From NCBI RefSeq assembly GCF_024323335.1, contig NC_066583.1, positions 414,048,031 to 414,112,030 on the forward strand: DNA of 64,000 nucleotides, written 5' to 3'. This document shows positions 22,673 through 34,203 of this stretch, piece by piece (positions within the stretch are counted from its first letter, which is position 1; the number at the start of each line of letters is the position of its first letter). Position numbers and translations under genes: made by a program. Origin of the DNA: Lathyrus oleraceus (Eukaryota > Streptophyta > Magnoliopsida > Fabales > Fabaceae). Under the pieces are notes generated by a model. That model did no database searches and had not been told where the DNA came from. It worked only from the letters and a program-made list of their open reading frames with translations.

Positions 22673-23097
22673 TCATAAAAGTTATATATATTTCAAAGAC
22701 CTTAAAAATGGTCACCAATTTCATGTCATTTGGATTTGGAATGATAGAGTTATGCATTTTTGAAGATTGGAAAAATCACTTGTTCAATGGTATAGGTCAA
22801 AAATGACCTATAATGTAACCTCATATCACATGCTCATAAAAGTTGAATTAGCTCTCACTCCAAACATAAAAGTTGAAGTAGACATCTTGAATTTGATTGT
22901 GCAACTTGGAAATATTTAATCTCATAAAAGTTATATATATTTCAAAGACCTTAAAAATGGTCACCAATTTCATGTCATTTGGATTTGGAATGATAGAGTT
23001 ATGCATTTTTGAAGATTGGAAAAATCACTTGTTCAATGGTATAGGTCAAAAATGACCTATAATGTAACCTCATATCACATGCTCATAAAAGTTGAAT
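22673..23097. repeat. Identical 176-bp direct repeat, period 249 bp
   Basis: 22673-22848 and 22922-23097 appear identical by eye. Both begin at TCATAAAAGTT. Related LTRs (C at 54350-54540) have a single copy. Confidence 0.92.
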
Positions 23098-23480
23098 CAC
23101 CTTAAACTCTTGAAGAAAACTTGACCAATATAACATGTAGAAGTCATTGGGACTCATATATGATTCTCATAACCATTCTGGGATCAATTCATGGTTGTGC
23201 TCTTTGTCATGAGGGTCTCAAACCCTATATGTGTACTTGATAGATCAATGTAGATCATGCCCTACCTACAAAAGAGTGAGGTAAATACAAAGACATATTT
23301 TTGGTATTTTGGTTAGTAAAATGATAAAAACAAGTATGATACAATCACAAAGTACTTGGTGATCTCTCCCAAAACAAACCCAATGAAAGAGGGGTAAGGA
23401 GGATGCCAAGGTATGATCCCAATGCTAATGATTATGATGAATTGCATGAGGGATCTTAGGGTCAAAATTGGGGTCGTACA

Positions 23481-23493
23481 GTTGCCCTTATTT
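23481..23493 (-). other. Polypurine tract of A
   Basis: On the minus strand AAATAAGGGCAAC directly precedes the LTR start TGTACGACC. Confidence 0.75.
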
Positions 23494-24427
23494 AAGGACA
23501 TTGTAACTAAGGAGGCGAAGGTTAAAATCTTAATGTCGACTCAGTAGAATCGGCTTAAATAACAACATATAGAAACAAATTTTGGTCCATAAGAGACCTC
23601 ATGATGCAAATGATATGAAATGAAAAAGTAACTTCTTTGTGGGGAAATATTGCCAAAAAGGAAAAGAAATCAGAGAGACCGAAAGTCCGCATGAGTATAA
23701 TACATTCCGTAAGGGAAACTCACTAGGGAGACCGAGACTCTGGGAAAAAGGAGTTATGTACAGGTCAGGCTACGACTTAAAACTATTGGGGTACTTGAGG
23801 GATTCCATACAACCATGGAAAAGACTCAGCCGAGGAACTAACAACATCTGCAGGGGATACGAGTAAGTCATGATAAAACTGAAATACTTGAATCATGCAG
23901 GGAAAAGCGATTTCACTAAGGAAATGCGCACTCAACTCAACTAGGGAGAAATAAACTTCAACACAGGAGGAGTAGAAATCTATTATCTACTACCTGTTAC
24001 TAGGTAAGGAGATGATAAAAAATCTGACAGAGAGAACATCCATCACTGATTAGGATGAACATATCAAGGATGACTCACTGGGAAACAACATAAGGGAATA
24101 GTAATTACTGGTTACTGGGTAAGAATAGCCTTGCTGGGGAAAACTGCAGAAAAAATAGGATTTACAACTACCAGTTACTGGGCAGAAGACCAAGGGTGAG
24201 AATATCCGTCATCCATTAGGATGAACATATCAAGGATAAACTCAACAGGGAAGAAAATCCGTCATCGGTTAGGATGAACATATCAAGGATATGCTTGCCT
24301 GGGGTTGTCAAGGAAGATACCCGTCATCGGTTAAGATGAACATATCAAGGATAGACTCTGTGAGGGGAGAAAATAGGAATTACATCTATCAGTTACTGGA
24401 TAAAATACCAAGAGAGAATTGATCTAT
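23494..24427 (-). other. 3' untranslated region remnant of A
   Basis: About 930 bp with no gene. On the minus strand it carries repeats of ATATGTTCATCCTAA...GATGACGGAT (plus positions near 24045, 24210, 24260 and 24320) and CTACC/GGTAA hairpin units (near 23982, 24098, 24161 and 24380), as in element B at 63230-63870. Its upstream end joins directly to the middle of gag, which marks a large internal deletion. Confidence 0.85.
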
Positions 24428-25018
24428 CTGAAAGTAGTGCATCAGCAGTTGGTCGTTGTCAGTTTGTGTTGACATCTTGCAAGCATACATCACAAGATGG
24501 CTGAGCGGGCATGTATTTCCCTTGTACTTCTCAAAGTCAGGCACTTTGAATTTAACTGGGATTTTAACGTTGGGCACCAGGCACAACTCAACAACACTTT
24601 TCCCAAAGAGGTCCTTACCCCTCAAAGTCTTCAGTTCCTGGCACAACTCAAGGAATTGATCTTTCATTTCGTCCATCTTTTCATATACGTCTGGGCCCTC
24701 AGATGGCTCGGAGTGATAAATGGTAGGAGCAAAACCCTCTGACATTAAATTAGAAGGCATTCCCCAAGGGAATCCGACTGGCATAGTTGGAGCGAAGTGG
24801 GCGGTAGCAGCAAGCACTATTGAAGTAGCTACCTCAGAAATGACTGTTCTCGCCGGAGGAGTTGCAGGATTTGGCGAAGCTTGACTCTACGCGGCCAGAA
24901 CTGACTCCATCATGGAAGTCAGCCTAGCGATCTCTTCCTTCAGGTCCCTGTTCTCTTGCTCGAGATGTTCCATTATCTTCGGATGATTTGCTCTGGTGTT
25001 ATACCGGTGCGTCAGCTT
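24428..25018 (-). pseudogene. gag: gag fragment of element A
   Basis: Contains the N-terminal half of an Ogre-type gag: LTHRYNTRANHPKIMEHLEQ with a coiled-coil-like EQENRDLKEEIARL, the EKMDEMKDQFLELCQELK helix, then FKVPDFEKYKGNTCPLSHLV and MSTQTDNDQLLMHYFQ. The expected initiator Met is a Lys codon (plus 25016-25018), and a stop interrupts near 24888. At 24428 gag ends abruptly after MHYFQ and joins 3' untranslated sequence, so the rest of gag and all of pol are deleted. The same region of gag in element B carries the insertion of element C. Confidence 0.88.
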
Positions 25019-25312
25019 GTCTTCAAAATAAATGAAGTGCAAAGAGTTAGACCACTGATAAAGAGCTCGGAACAAAACCTGCTTATGCATATGATGCATG
25101 CAATGCTCGTGTACATGATTTGTTTTGTATCAGAGGAGCCTTTTAGAGATCTATTTGCAAATATATTGGAAAATATTGAACTTTTAAGTCATGTATAGAT
25201 TACTCATAGCAATAATATTTGGCAACTTTTTCCACCAATGAAGTAGTACAATTTTGGTAACCAAATACAATACAAGAGAAAAGGAGAATGAACATCCTAT
25301 GAAGCCCTAGAA

Positions 25313-26316
25313 TCAATCATCCAAAGCCTTCGAGATCGGAAGATAAGTTGCACGAAGCCTCTTCACCTCTCTCTCATAAGCTGCTTCCATATCGGCCTTC
25401 TCCTTGGCAAGATGATCATACTTCCTCTTCCAAAATCTAGATGAGTGAGGAAGAAGAGAAGTAAACACATCATCAGGCTCATCAAAAACCCGATGCTCTA
25501 GAAATTCTATCATTGCATCCTTATCTTTGAGTTGCTGAAGAAGTTCCTCACGCTCACGAACCCATGCACGCGACCGGTCTTTGTCTCTCAACTCCTCTAC
25601 TCCTTAATTAGGGAGGGTTGAGGGCCCAACCATAACCATAGGGGTAAGTCTCGGATACTCGTACGGCATGCGGTACTCAATAGCTCTCTTCCTTACCCAA
25701 GAGGTGTAAGGTTCCAAAGCAATACAATTCTTCAGACCAAGCTCATTCCTCCCTTTCCTATGAAGTTTGCGCCAGGCGCGGACCATCTTATCCTTCAATT
25801 TTGGTGATCTTTACTCTCTTTTAAGAACATGCCTTCCAATGAAATGTTGTTAGGTTTATCCTTTAAGGGGAACACAAGCTGACAACGAGCCAAAGCAGGG
25901 TTCTAGTTAATTCCACCACATGTACCAAGAAGAGGTACATTGGAGAACTCACCACAAGAGTCAATAATTTGAATGCCATCATAGACACGGTTATACCAAG
26001 GGATATCATCATTAGTGAGACACATAAGTCTCGCAGACCACCGTAGACATCCCTTATTCTCCTTGAAGGAAAGCGTCTTAGGCAAGTGCGAAATAAACCA
26101 CTTGTACAACAGAGGTAGACAACACACAAAGGAACCACCACCCTTTGCATTCCTCATCTGCAAAGAGAAATAAGTTTCACCCAACAAAGTCGGAACGGGA
26201 CTAAGAGAAGAGAAAATCCTAATAGCGTTCACGTCCACAAAGTTGTTGATGTTTGGAAATAACACTAGCCCATAGATGAGGAGTACAAATAAGGCTTCAA
26301 AAGGTTCCTTACTCAT
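25313..26316 (-). pseudogene. ORF1 (extra Ogre ORF, plant-mobile-domain-like) remnant of A
   Basis: Three consecutive minus-strand frames match ORF1 of element B: FEALFVLLIYGLVLFPNINN ... PLLYKWFISHLPKT ... CLRWSARLMCLTNDD (25903-26316), then LGLKNCIALEPYTSWVRKRA (25604-25798) and a coiled-coil-rich C-terminus REELLQQLKDKDAMIEFLEH (25313-25591). Ogre elements carry such an ORF upstream of gag; its relation to plant-mobile-domain (DUF7745-type) proteins is from memory of the family. The N-terminal third present in B (39447-39850) is missing here. Its function is unknown. Confidence 0.82.
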
Positions 26317-26990
26317 GGCCTTCCCAAACGAGATCGGATAAACCGCGAATCAAAGGTTTGTTGAGAGTCACGAGCATGGAGTCTCGGTTAAGAACCACCC
26401 AATGGGAGTGTACTATGGTTAAACCTGACAATCATGTTCTAAGAAGGTCCCCATATTCATCATCTCATCTTTCGGATATTATCGGATAAAACAACTATTC
26501 GTCCTCCAAAAATATTCTCGAGAGAGACTCTTATGAGTGTAGTATCGCGTAACAATCGCCTCAAGTCTTAAACTTGAACGACCTTCGCACTATGTCCTAA
26601 AATAGGTCAAGATGGGCTAGGTATCTAAGGTCATTGGCTTCTAAGGTTTATATTGGAAAGAGTAATTCCTAACCATGACTACTCGTGTGACATTATTGAT
26701 CCCAACAAGACCTCCACCAAGTGAATGGGCTTGCAAGTCAACTTGTTAAGGAATAACTCCACACAAGTCAACAAGACTATGCCATTCTCCTATCATAAGT
26801 GCACTCGAGTTCGGGTATAGAACTCATCTCACAAGATACCACCAAGCATACAAGCATTTAATATACCAAGCAATTCGTACATTACAAACAATACAGTCAT
26901 CCCAAATTTGCACAAAAATATGTCACAAATAAATATAAACATATAACACATTCAAGCAAAAAGTAGGCTAAGCCCACTAGAGATATACAT
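26317..26990 (-). other. Leader of element A
   Basis: Non-coding, about 670 bp. It shares blocks with the leaders of B (38624-39060) and C (50251-50685), such as the sequence around ATATTCTCGAGAGAGACTC and GAGTGTAGTATCGCGTAAC. Confidence 0.75.
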
Positions 26991-27007
26991 CCCCAGCAGA
27001 GTCGCCA
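26991..27007 (-). other. Primer binding site of A (tRNA-Arg type)
   Basis: On the minus strand TGGCGACTCTGCTGGGG, six bases after the LTR end. The best preserved of the four Ogre-type sites in the window. Confidence 0.85.
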
Positions 27008-27013
27008 ATTTTC

Positions 27014-30000
27014 TGTAGCGGGGTTTTCGTTACCTTTGGGTTTATTGACTAAACCAAAAGTAAACATACAATTCGAGTCGCCACCACACTTTTATTTGTC
27101 CAAAGGAAAGGCTAAAAAGCGAACAAAAGCCAAGGTAAGAAGTTTTTCAAATCAAAAACTAATAAAAATGTCAGAGATCTGGGTAAGGGGGTTGGTTATG
27201 AAATGGGAAGGTTTTACGCACCCAAAACATCCTTAGTACTCTAAGGTAACCCTTTTTGCAAATATGTGCTGTAGGTTGGTATTTGTGAAAAGATTTATAC
27301 AAAAGATTGGGGGGATGAGAAGAGAATAGATTATATTTACAAGTTTAGTTGTTTAAATGGATGAACCCATTGCCTACGTACCATCACAAAGGAGGATCAA
27401 AACCTCGTAGTTCGGAGTAAAATTCTCAAAAGATTGGTGAACTGATTTGATCAAAAGCCTTAAGGTCTTTTGTTATCAAAGGGGGAACACTCAACCTAAA
27501 CCAACAATCCACCATGTGAGGAAGGCTTCAACATGCTAGTGAGGGGTTGACCCTATAATAAGCATGGAAGACTTATAATCCAATCACTAAGGATGAGGTG
27601 AGATTTACATAAACCACTATGATAACTCAAACCTATGACTAATGTTTTCGAAAAGTTTTTAATAAGGTGGCCATTGGAACCACAAAACAACTTGAAATGA
27701 GTTATATTTACAAGTTAGGTTTATCTACAAAATGAAGTCAAAGTTGGATTAAGAATCATTCACAATGAGTATTTATGAAAATGGTTTTGAAAAGTCAAAG
27801 GCTTAAGGCCTGGGTTTCTAATTTAAAACAAAGTCAAAGTTTGAAGAAAAGATTTTTGGCTTGGTTGGAGTGGAGAGAAGAAGAGAAGGGCTAATCCTAA
27901 AGCAAACAAAGATAAGAGAGGAAAGATAAACCCTTGGAGTTCCTTTTCTTGAAATCATAAATATGATTCAAGATGCTCATTTCCTTTGGACTAAGCAAAC
28001 ACTCAAGCAATCAAACAATTTGAATTCAAGCTCCTAGGATATCCATTTGGCTTGTCTCTCTTAACTTGGCTACTCATGACAATGGTTCTTTTTTCACAAT
28101 CTCAAGGTAGGATCCCTATCACACAAGAGCAAACATCAAAAGGATCACAAACACAATAAGGGGAATGGACAAAGAATAAGTTTGGATGAGAAGTCCTTTA
28201 AGATCAATTTTGGATTTTAGCATTCTAAAGGCATGAGGCCTAGTTGCTCTTCCACAATTTTAGCATTCTAAAGGCATAAGGCCTAATTTCTCTTGAACTT
28301 CTTTAAGCATAGGTAAGTCCTAATTCTAAGTCCTTTCTCCGTTTGCAATTGGTTCACACAAAAACAAAGACAAAGCATACACAAGAATAAGAATATATTT
28401 ATATACAATAATGAGTTCAAATGAGCAAAAGAAAAATGACATAAACATAAAATATGTGCTCAAGTGAGCAAAGTGAAAATCAATATGAATAAATGAGCAA
28501 GAAATAAATGGACTTAAAAGTAAAGGGCAAGAAATTAAATGCTCAAATTAAAGTTAGTAATTAGTTTAGTTATGTTAGTTTGTCATAAGACAATGTAGCG
28601 CTATGTTAAGCAATCGTAAGTGGACTAATGTAGTAGTCAAACCTATTTGAGGCCGGTGAATAAAAATATAGGAAAATAACACAAGTTAGAGATCATGACT
28701 AGTAAGCCAAGCTCCATAAACTTGCCATGCCAAAACAAAAGGGGAAGGGCCTTGTATGGACTTTAGGTTATTTGCTTGACAAAGAAGCAACCTATCTTGG
28801 ACACAAAACAACTCATTTGATCATGGATCAAGTTGAGTTTGGTTTGGATCAAAGAAGGTTAAACCCCTCACTTGTCAAATATGAACCAAGTCATCATCAA
28901 TCAATGCCAAATAGAAAAGGAATGAAGATTACAAGTCAACAAGTCAACAATAATTTTTTGAAATTTTTTGAATTAAAATGAAATGCAAAATAAAAATAAT
29001 CAAATAAAGTCAAACCTAAAATTCAATTCAAATCAACTTCTACAAGTCCAATAAAATTCTCATAGGTCTAACATGGTCAAACAAACTTTGACTAATTTTC
29101 TCAACAATTTTAAAAATCAGAAAGTATTTAAAAACAATTAAAAATAGCACAAAATGGATTAAAATCTCAAATAAATCTCAGATCAAATAAGAAATTAAAG
29201 AGACTATTTTTCATTGACTTATCATGATCCATGAATGCTAGGAAAATATTTTTGGATTTTTCAAATATCAGAAAGTATTTTAAAATGAATTAAAACTATT
29301 AAAAACCAAATAATTTACAAAAAATATTAAATGAAGTCACAAAAATAATTAAAAATTAAAATATGAAACTAGATTTTTCAAGAAGAATTTTGGAATTGAT
29401 CTTATATTTTTGTGACTTCGAATAAATTTTCTATGAATTTTTGAAAATTAATGGAATTAACTGAAAATAAAATGAAAAATAGAAATGATGGAAAATCCAG
29501 CGCCACAGGATCAGATTCAGTAAATGACGTGGCGTGGAGAAGCGGTCCAGATGTGAGGGCGCAACGTGCACTTGAGTCAAACGCGCAACATAAATCATAA
29601 AATGAAGTAAACACAATGAACGTATGAGATTATAACGTGGAAAAGCAATCCAATGGTTAGGAAGATGCACACGTGGTGATGGTGGTGGAAACCACCATCT
29701 TCTCCGGTGAGCTACCAGAATCCGGCCACCTCTTGTAGGAAATAAAAACTTCATGAAAATTAAAAACAAGGCCATGGAAATGGAGCTCTTGTGATGGAGA
29801 TTAACACTATATCCATGGATCTTCCTCACTCTTCCTATGTTGAGAGAAATGTGAAGTGGAAGATCATGGTGTTCAAACTGAAAGTGCACGAAATGGAAAA
29901 TTTAAACCAACATTGGCTTGCCTCAAGTGTGAGGACTTCAGAAAACCACACAAACAAGAGAATACTACATTGAATTCCAAGATCTAGATCCAAAAAGTTT

Positions 30001-31786
30001 GAAGTTCTACCTCTGAATTGAAGCTCTTTAAGCCACAAAAACTTCAAGATCCTGATTCCTCTTTGCTCTAGGGATGCAGTGGAGATGAGAGGCTAAGGAA
30101 TTGAGCTTTGAAAATCAACTAATGATGTTGAATTTCAAGCTTGAAAGTGAGCAAAAAGTCTGGAAAATTCCTTTGGTATTGGTTAGGATTTCAATGCTGC
30201 AGCGTTTTAGGTCTCCAAAAGGTTACCAAAAGAATCAAAATGAGCAGTTATTTATAGCTGAAGAAGGCTGTGTATCATGATTCACTTGTGTGCATGGCAA
30301 ATGGAAATGGATATGCATGGGCTTGTACAGGTGCATGTGAGGCCCAATGATGGGTGCAAAGCCATGCTGAGTTCATTTGAAATGGAATTGGACGTGTAAT
30401 TTGGATGGAACAGGCTTGCACATTAAGTTTCATCATGAAATGTTAAAATGAACATAAAGAAAGAGCTCTTCGAAACTCACACATGGTAAATCCAAAATAG
30501 CATTGTGAGTAATGGTTAGAAAGCCCTTGAAATAAGGAACAAAAGTTATGTTGGACAAAAATTCATTTGGCATTTGGAAATTAATGAAAACTGGCTGTGA
30601 AAATTTAGGCACAAAACATGTTTAAGTCACCTTTGAAAAATTTCACCAAAAGCAATCCTATTCAAGCCCTTCTTTTTCCATGATGCAAGCCTCAAATGGA
30701 AAAAACTCCAACACTAAAGTGGTATATCTTTTAAGTATAATAAATTTAGACTCAAAGTTTGCATCATTTGGATTTTCTATAACAATGTTATGGGCATTTG
30801 AAGTTAGGTACTTTTTCAAATTCAATGAATTAGGTCCAAGGTGACCTATAATGTTTTGTATTATCACATGTATTTATTTTAGGATTATGAAAAATTTTCC
30901 AACATAACATTTGAATTAGACATATTAGGCTTTCCAATTCATTTGGTCTCACCTCAAAATAATAAAAATTAAGGAAGTTAGGTCCTTGGGAAGTTAACCC
31001 AAAATTAGGGTTTCAGTCAAAATGACCTACAATGTTTTGAAACGAATGATGATTTTCCAAGTTTCAAATGGATTTTTGATGAACATGAAAGTTGTTCATA
31101 TGGTCCTTAAGATGATGTTTTCTCCTGAGGTCATCTTCATTTGACAAACACATCAAAAGTTGTATCTCAGTGATCCTCAGTTTAGTCAGATGACTTGATT
31201 GGTCAGTTTTTCAAGGCCAAACTTCCAATCTTGATGAATGAATGATTGAGGATCCTCAAATAGGTTCACATATGCATAAAATAATGAATGGAAGAACTTC
31301 CCTTGATTAATTTTTGATCATAGGTTGAGGATGCTTCATGAGCAAGGCACAGTCAAGGCACAATTGAATTAGGGTTTCCTTGGGAAACAATCCTCAAGCC
31401 TTTTGGGTTATCCTGATAAAATTGGCAAATTGAGATACTTGGGAGACATATATGATGATTAAGAACTTTTTGGACCATTTTAATGCTTCTTCTCATCTTC
31501 ATCTAGCCATTGCATTGGGCTTGGGAGCCTCCTAGGAGCATGGGAGCACATGATCACTTGAGCTTCAAAACAAAAAGAGTTAGTGACATATTTTTGTGCT
31601 TTTGGTTAGTAAACAAATAAGAAAAGCAATAATATACAATACAAGCATGCTTGATGGTCTCAAAACACTCACACAAGTCCCTACCCTAAGGTTAAGGAAC
31701 CAAACATGCTATGATCCTTGAGGCAATGTACTTATGCAATAACATGATGCCATGAGGGATATTAGGGTCAAAATTAGGGTCTTACA
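27014..31786 (-). repeat. 5' LTR of element A
   Basis: 4773 bp, starting TGTAAGACCCTAATTTTGACC at 31786 and ending CCCCGCTACA at 27014 on the minus strand. It is only distantly similar to the 3' LTR of the same element (22108-23480). It is AT-rich, with a TATA box at 30248-30256. Small frames inside it (for example 28727-28981 and 29431-29889) lack any family resemblance and are not called. Confidence 0.88.
30248..30256 (-). promoter_or_regulatory. TATA box of the A 5' LTR
   Basis: TATAAATAA on the minus strand about 1.53 kb into the LTR, in the position equivalent to the TATA boxes of B and C. Confidence 0.55.
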
Positions 31787-33059
31787 TCATCCACGAGGAA
31801 ATAACTAAGTGGGGAAAGGAGAAAGGTTAAAGTCTTTCTGCTTAAGGGTCGGACACTCTATAATTGAAGGAGGACATACACCAAACTTGTATGGGGATAA
31901 AGTACCACCATAACAGAGAATTAAAATCACAAGAATGAATCAACAAGTTAGATGATGCAATAATGAAATTATATGAGGGTATATGTATATGTATATGTAT
32001 ATATGATGATTATGCTGACAAAACGATCACAAAAGATACAAAGATATCCTGAAGGCTCAACCCTAGATTGGGAAATAAAGGAGATCTACTGAGGAAAACC
32101 ACTATCACGTCTTCGGGGAGACAACCATGTAGGGGATAAACATAAATAACTACTCAGAAACCAGGAGGAAAGTCTGACTGGGAGCGAATCTGATGGCGAC
32201 CGGTGGGGAAACCAAAGTCCTATCGGAACCATGCAAACTTTTGTGACGATCCGTTCATACTCTGCTAGAGACCAAATATAAACTCAGTTGGGGAATACAT
32301 ACTAAACTCTGCATGGGACTAATCAACCAACTCAGCGGAGAAGAAATAATCGTCTGGAGAAAAACAACCAATACGGAGTGCTAAACAATGATGTCAGGGA
32401 TGAAAGAGAAATTGCACCTACTTCTTGGGTAGAACCAATAATGCTCCACACTTAGGGCTTACTTCTTTCGAACCATTGTTGATATTCCCCTTGAATGAAA
32501 TCAATTGCTTAAAATTCATGCTTTTATATATTTAAGAAAAATGATTTTGATTTAAAAAATTTAATTTCAAAATTGATCATAATAAAATTTAAATCTATTC
32601 GGCTGAATTAACCAAGAGTAGAAACAATTGGATAAAAGTTCAACTTTATTTAAGAGAATGGTAGTCTGTAAATAATAAGACTCCATAGATCTTTACAAAG
32701 TTGAAAATGGTAATTTACATGGAAAAGGGTTACATTGAATACAGTGATCACTAATCCTTCCACCAACTCTTGATGTCCACTATGCTCTTGGCTGCTTACT
32801 GGGGATCAAAATCCAACCGTTGTGCTCAAGAACGTCTTCAAAACTGAAGATCAGCAGGATGCAGTCACTTGCCTGAATCCCTAATTTTTGCAAAAACTTC
32901 CCCAAGATGGGGTACTCGATTTATCGGGATAATTTTTTCTGTTTTATGTCTCTAGCTTTTTCCTGGATCGCCCTTTTGGGTTTTCAATCCACCGAGTCGC
33001 TCATTTTTTCGTAAGTCGCCCTTTCGGGTTTTCAACTTAGTGAGCTGTTCTTTTCTTTT
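31787..33059 (-). other. 3' untranslated region of D
   Basis: No gene. On the minus strand it begins with GAAAGGGCGA-type units (32970-33040), as after pol in F and B, and includes a short TATATG-rich run (31978-32012) also found in B at 62865-62900. Confidence 0.8.
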
Positions 33060-34203
33060 TTAGGTGAAGTATTTCTTAACTGCATTTGCGTTCACAGGAC
33101 GAGTGAACTTTTCACCATCCATAGTTGTAAGAATCAAAACACCGCCTGAAAAGGCTCTCTTAGCAACATATGGGCCTTCGTAATTAGGAGTCCTTTTTCC
33201 CATAGGCTCGCTCAACCTCTACCGGGAGCACAACTTCCATACCATATACAAGACAAAAAGGGGTTGCCCCTGTTGAAGTGCGGATGGATGTACAATACCC
33301 GTGCAAGGCAAATGGGAGCATCTCATGCCAATCCTTGTACGTTACAACCATCTTCTGAATAATCTTCTTAATGTTCTTATTTGCAGTTTTGATTAACCCC
33401 ATTCATCTTAGGTTTGTATGGAGAAGAATTATGGTCTGCAATATTGAAATCTTTGCAAAGAGCTTCCACCATATTATTGTTCAAGTTCGATCCATTATCA
33501 GTAATGATCTTACTTGGCACACCATAACGACATATAATCTGATTCTTGATAAACCTTACAACAACTTGCTTGGTTACATTTGCATATGATGCCGCTTCAA
33601 CCCATTTTATGAAGTGATCAATTGCCACCAAAATCAAACGATGTCCATTCGAAGCTTTAGGCTCAATCATGCCAATCATATCAATTCCCCACATGGAGAA
33701 GGGCCATGGGGAGGAAATGGAATTTAACAGTGTCGAAGTAACATGAGTCTTATCTGCATAAATTGGACACTTGTGGTATTTCTTCACAAACATGTAGAAA
33801 TCAGATTCCATTGTCACCCAATAGTAACCTGCTCGCGACATCTTCTTTGCCATTGCATGTCCATTGGAATGAGTACCAAAGGAACCTTCATGGACTTCAG
33901 TCATCAACAGGTCTGCTTGGTGTCTATCCACACATCTGAGAAGAACTATATCGAATTTTCTCTTGTAAAACACATCACCATTCAAGTAGAAATTGTCGGC
34001 TAATCTTCTCAAAGTCTTCTTATCTTTCAATGATTCCCCAGACGGGTAAATTTGACTTTGGAGGAAACACTTGATGTCATAATACCACGACTTTTCATCT
34101 TTGACCTCTTCAACAGCAAACACATGAAATGGTCTATCAAGACGTATCACAGTCAAATTGGGAACTTCATTCCAATATTTCACTATAATCATTGACGCCA
34201 ATG
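33060..34203 (-). pseudogene. pol: RNase H end and integrase of element D
   Basis: Begins in TLASMIIVKYW, cut by B's LTR, and continues into the integrase: zinc-binding HEGSFGTHSNGHAMAKK, core WGIDMIGMIE (first Asp) and IITDNGSNLNNN (second Asp). Around plus 33385-33402 a one-base frameshift replaces the segment that carries the catalytic Glu in B (VVEAANKN). The frame resumes as TANKNIKKIIQKM and ends after EVVLPVEVE, where a deletion of roughly 75 codons joins it to the final segment ending at TAA (33060-33062). It cannot encode a working integrase. Confidence 0.9.

Larger units (their letters stand above)
22108..23480 (-). repeat. 3' LTR of element A, cut by copia element E
   Basis: On the minus strand the LTR starts TGTACGACCCCAATTTTGACC at 23480 and runs down to the E insertion at 22107; the rest lies left of E and outside the window. 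It is homologous to the LTR of element C (53830-55424) and to B (34204 onward). It includes a TATA box (22212-22220) and a 176-bp duplicated segment. No gene is present. Confidence 0.88.
31787..34203 (-). mobile_element. Element D: fragment of an Ogre-like element, host of A and B
   Basis: A minus-strand piece made of the end of pol (33060-34203) and the first part of the 3' untranslated region (31787-33059). Element A's LTR abuts it at 31786/31787 and element B's LTR at 34203/34204. Its upstream pol, gag and 5' LTR should lie beyond the right end of B, and the rest of its 3' end beyond A, both outside the window. Confidence 0.88.

Noticed and set aside
25313..26316. ORF1 pieces as a host plant-mobile-domain gene
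   Set aside because: They lie between the primer site and gag of A and match ORF1 at the same place in B, so they belong to the retrotransposon.
29431..29889. 152-codon minus-strand frame in the A 5' LTR
   Set aside because: It lies within LTR sequence, has no recognisable domain and no counterpart in related LTRs.
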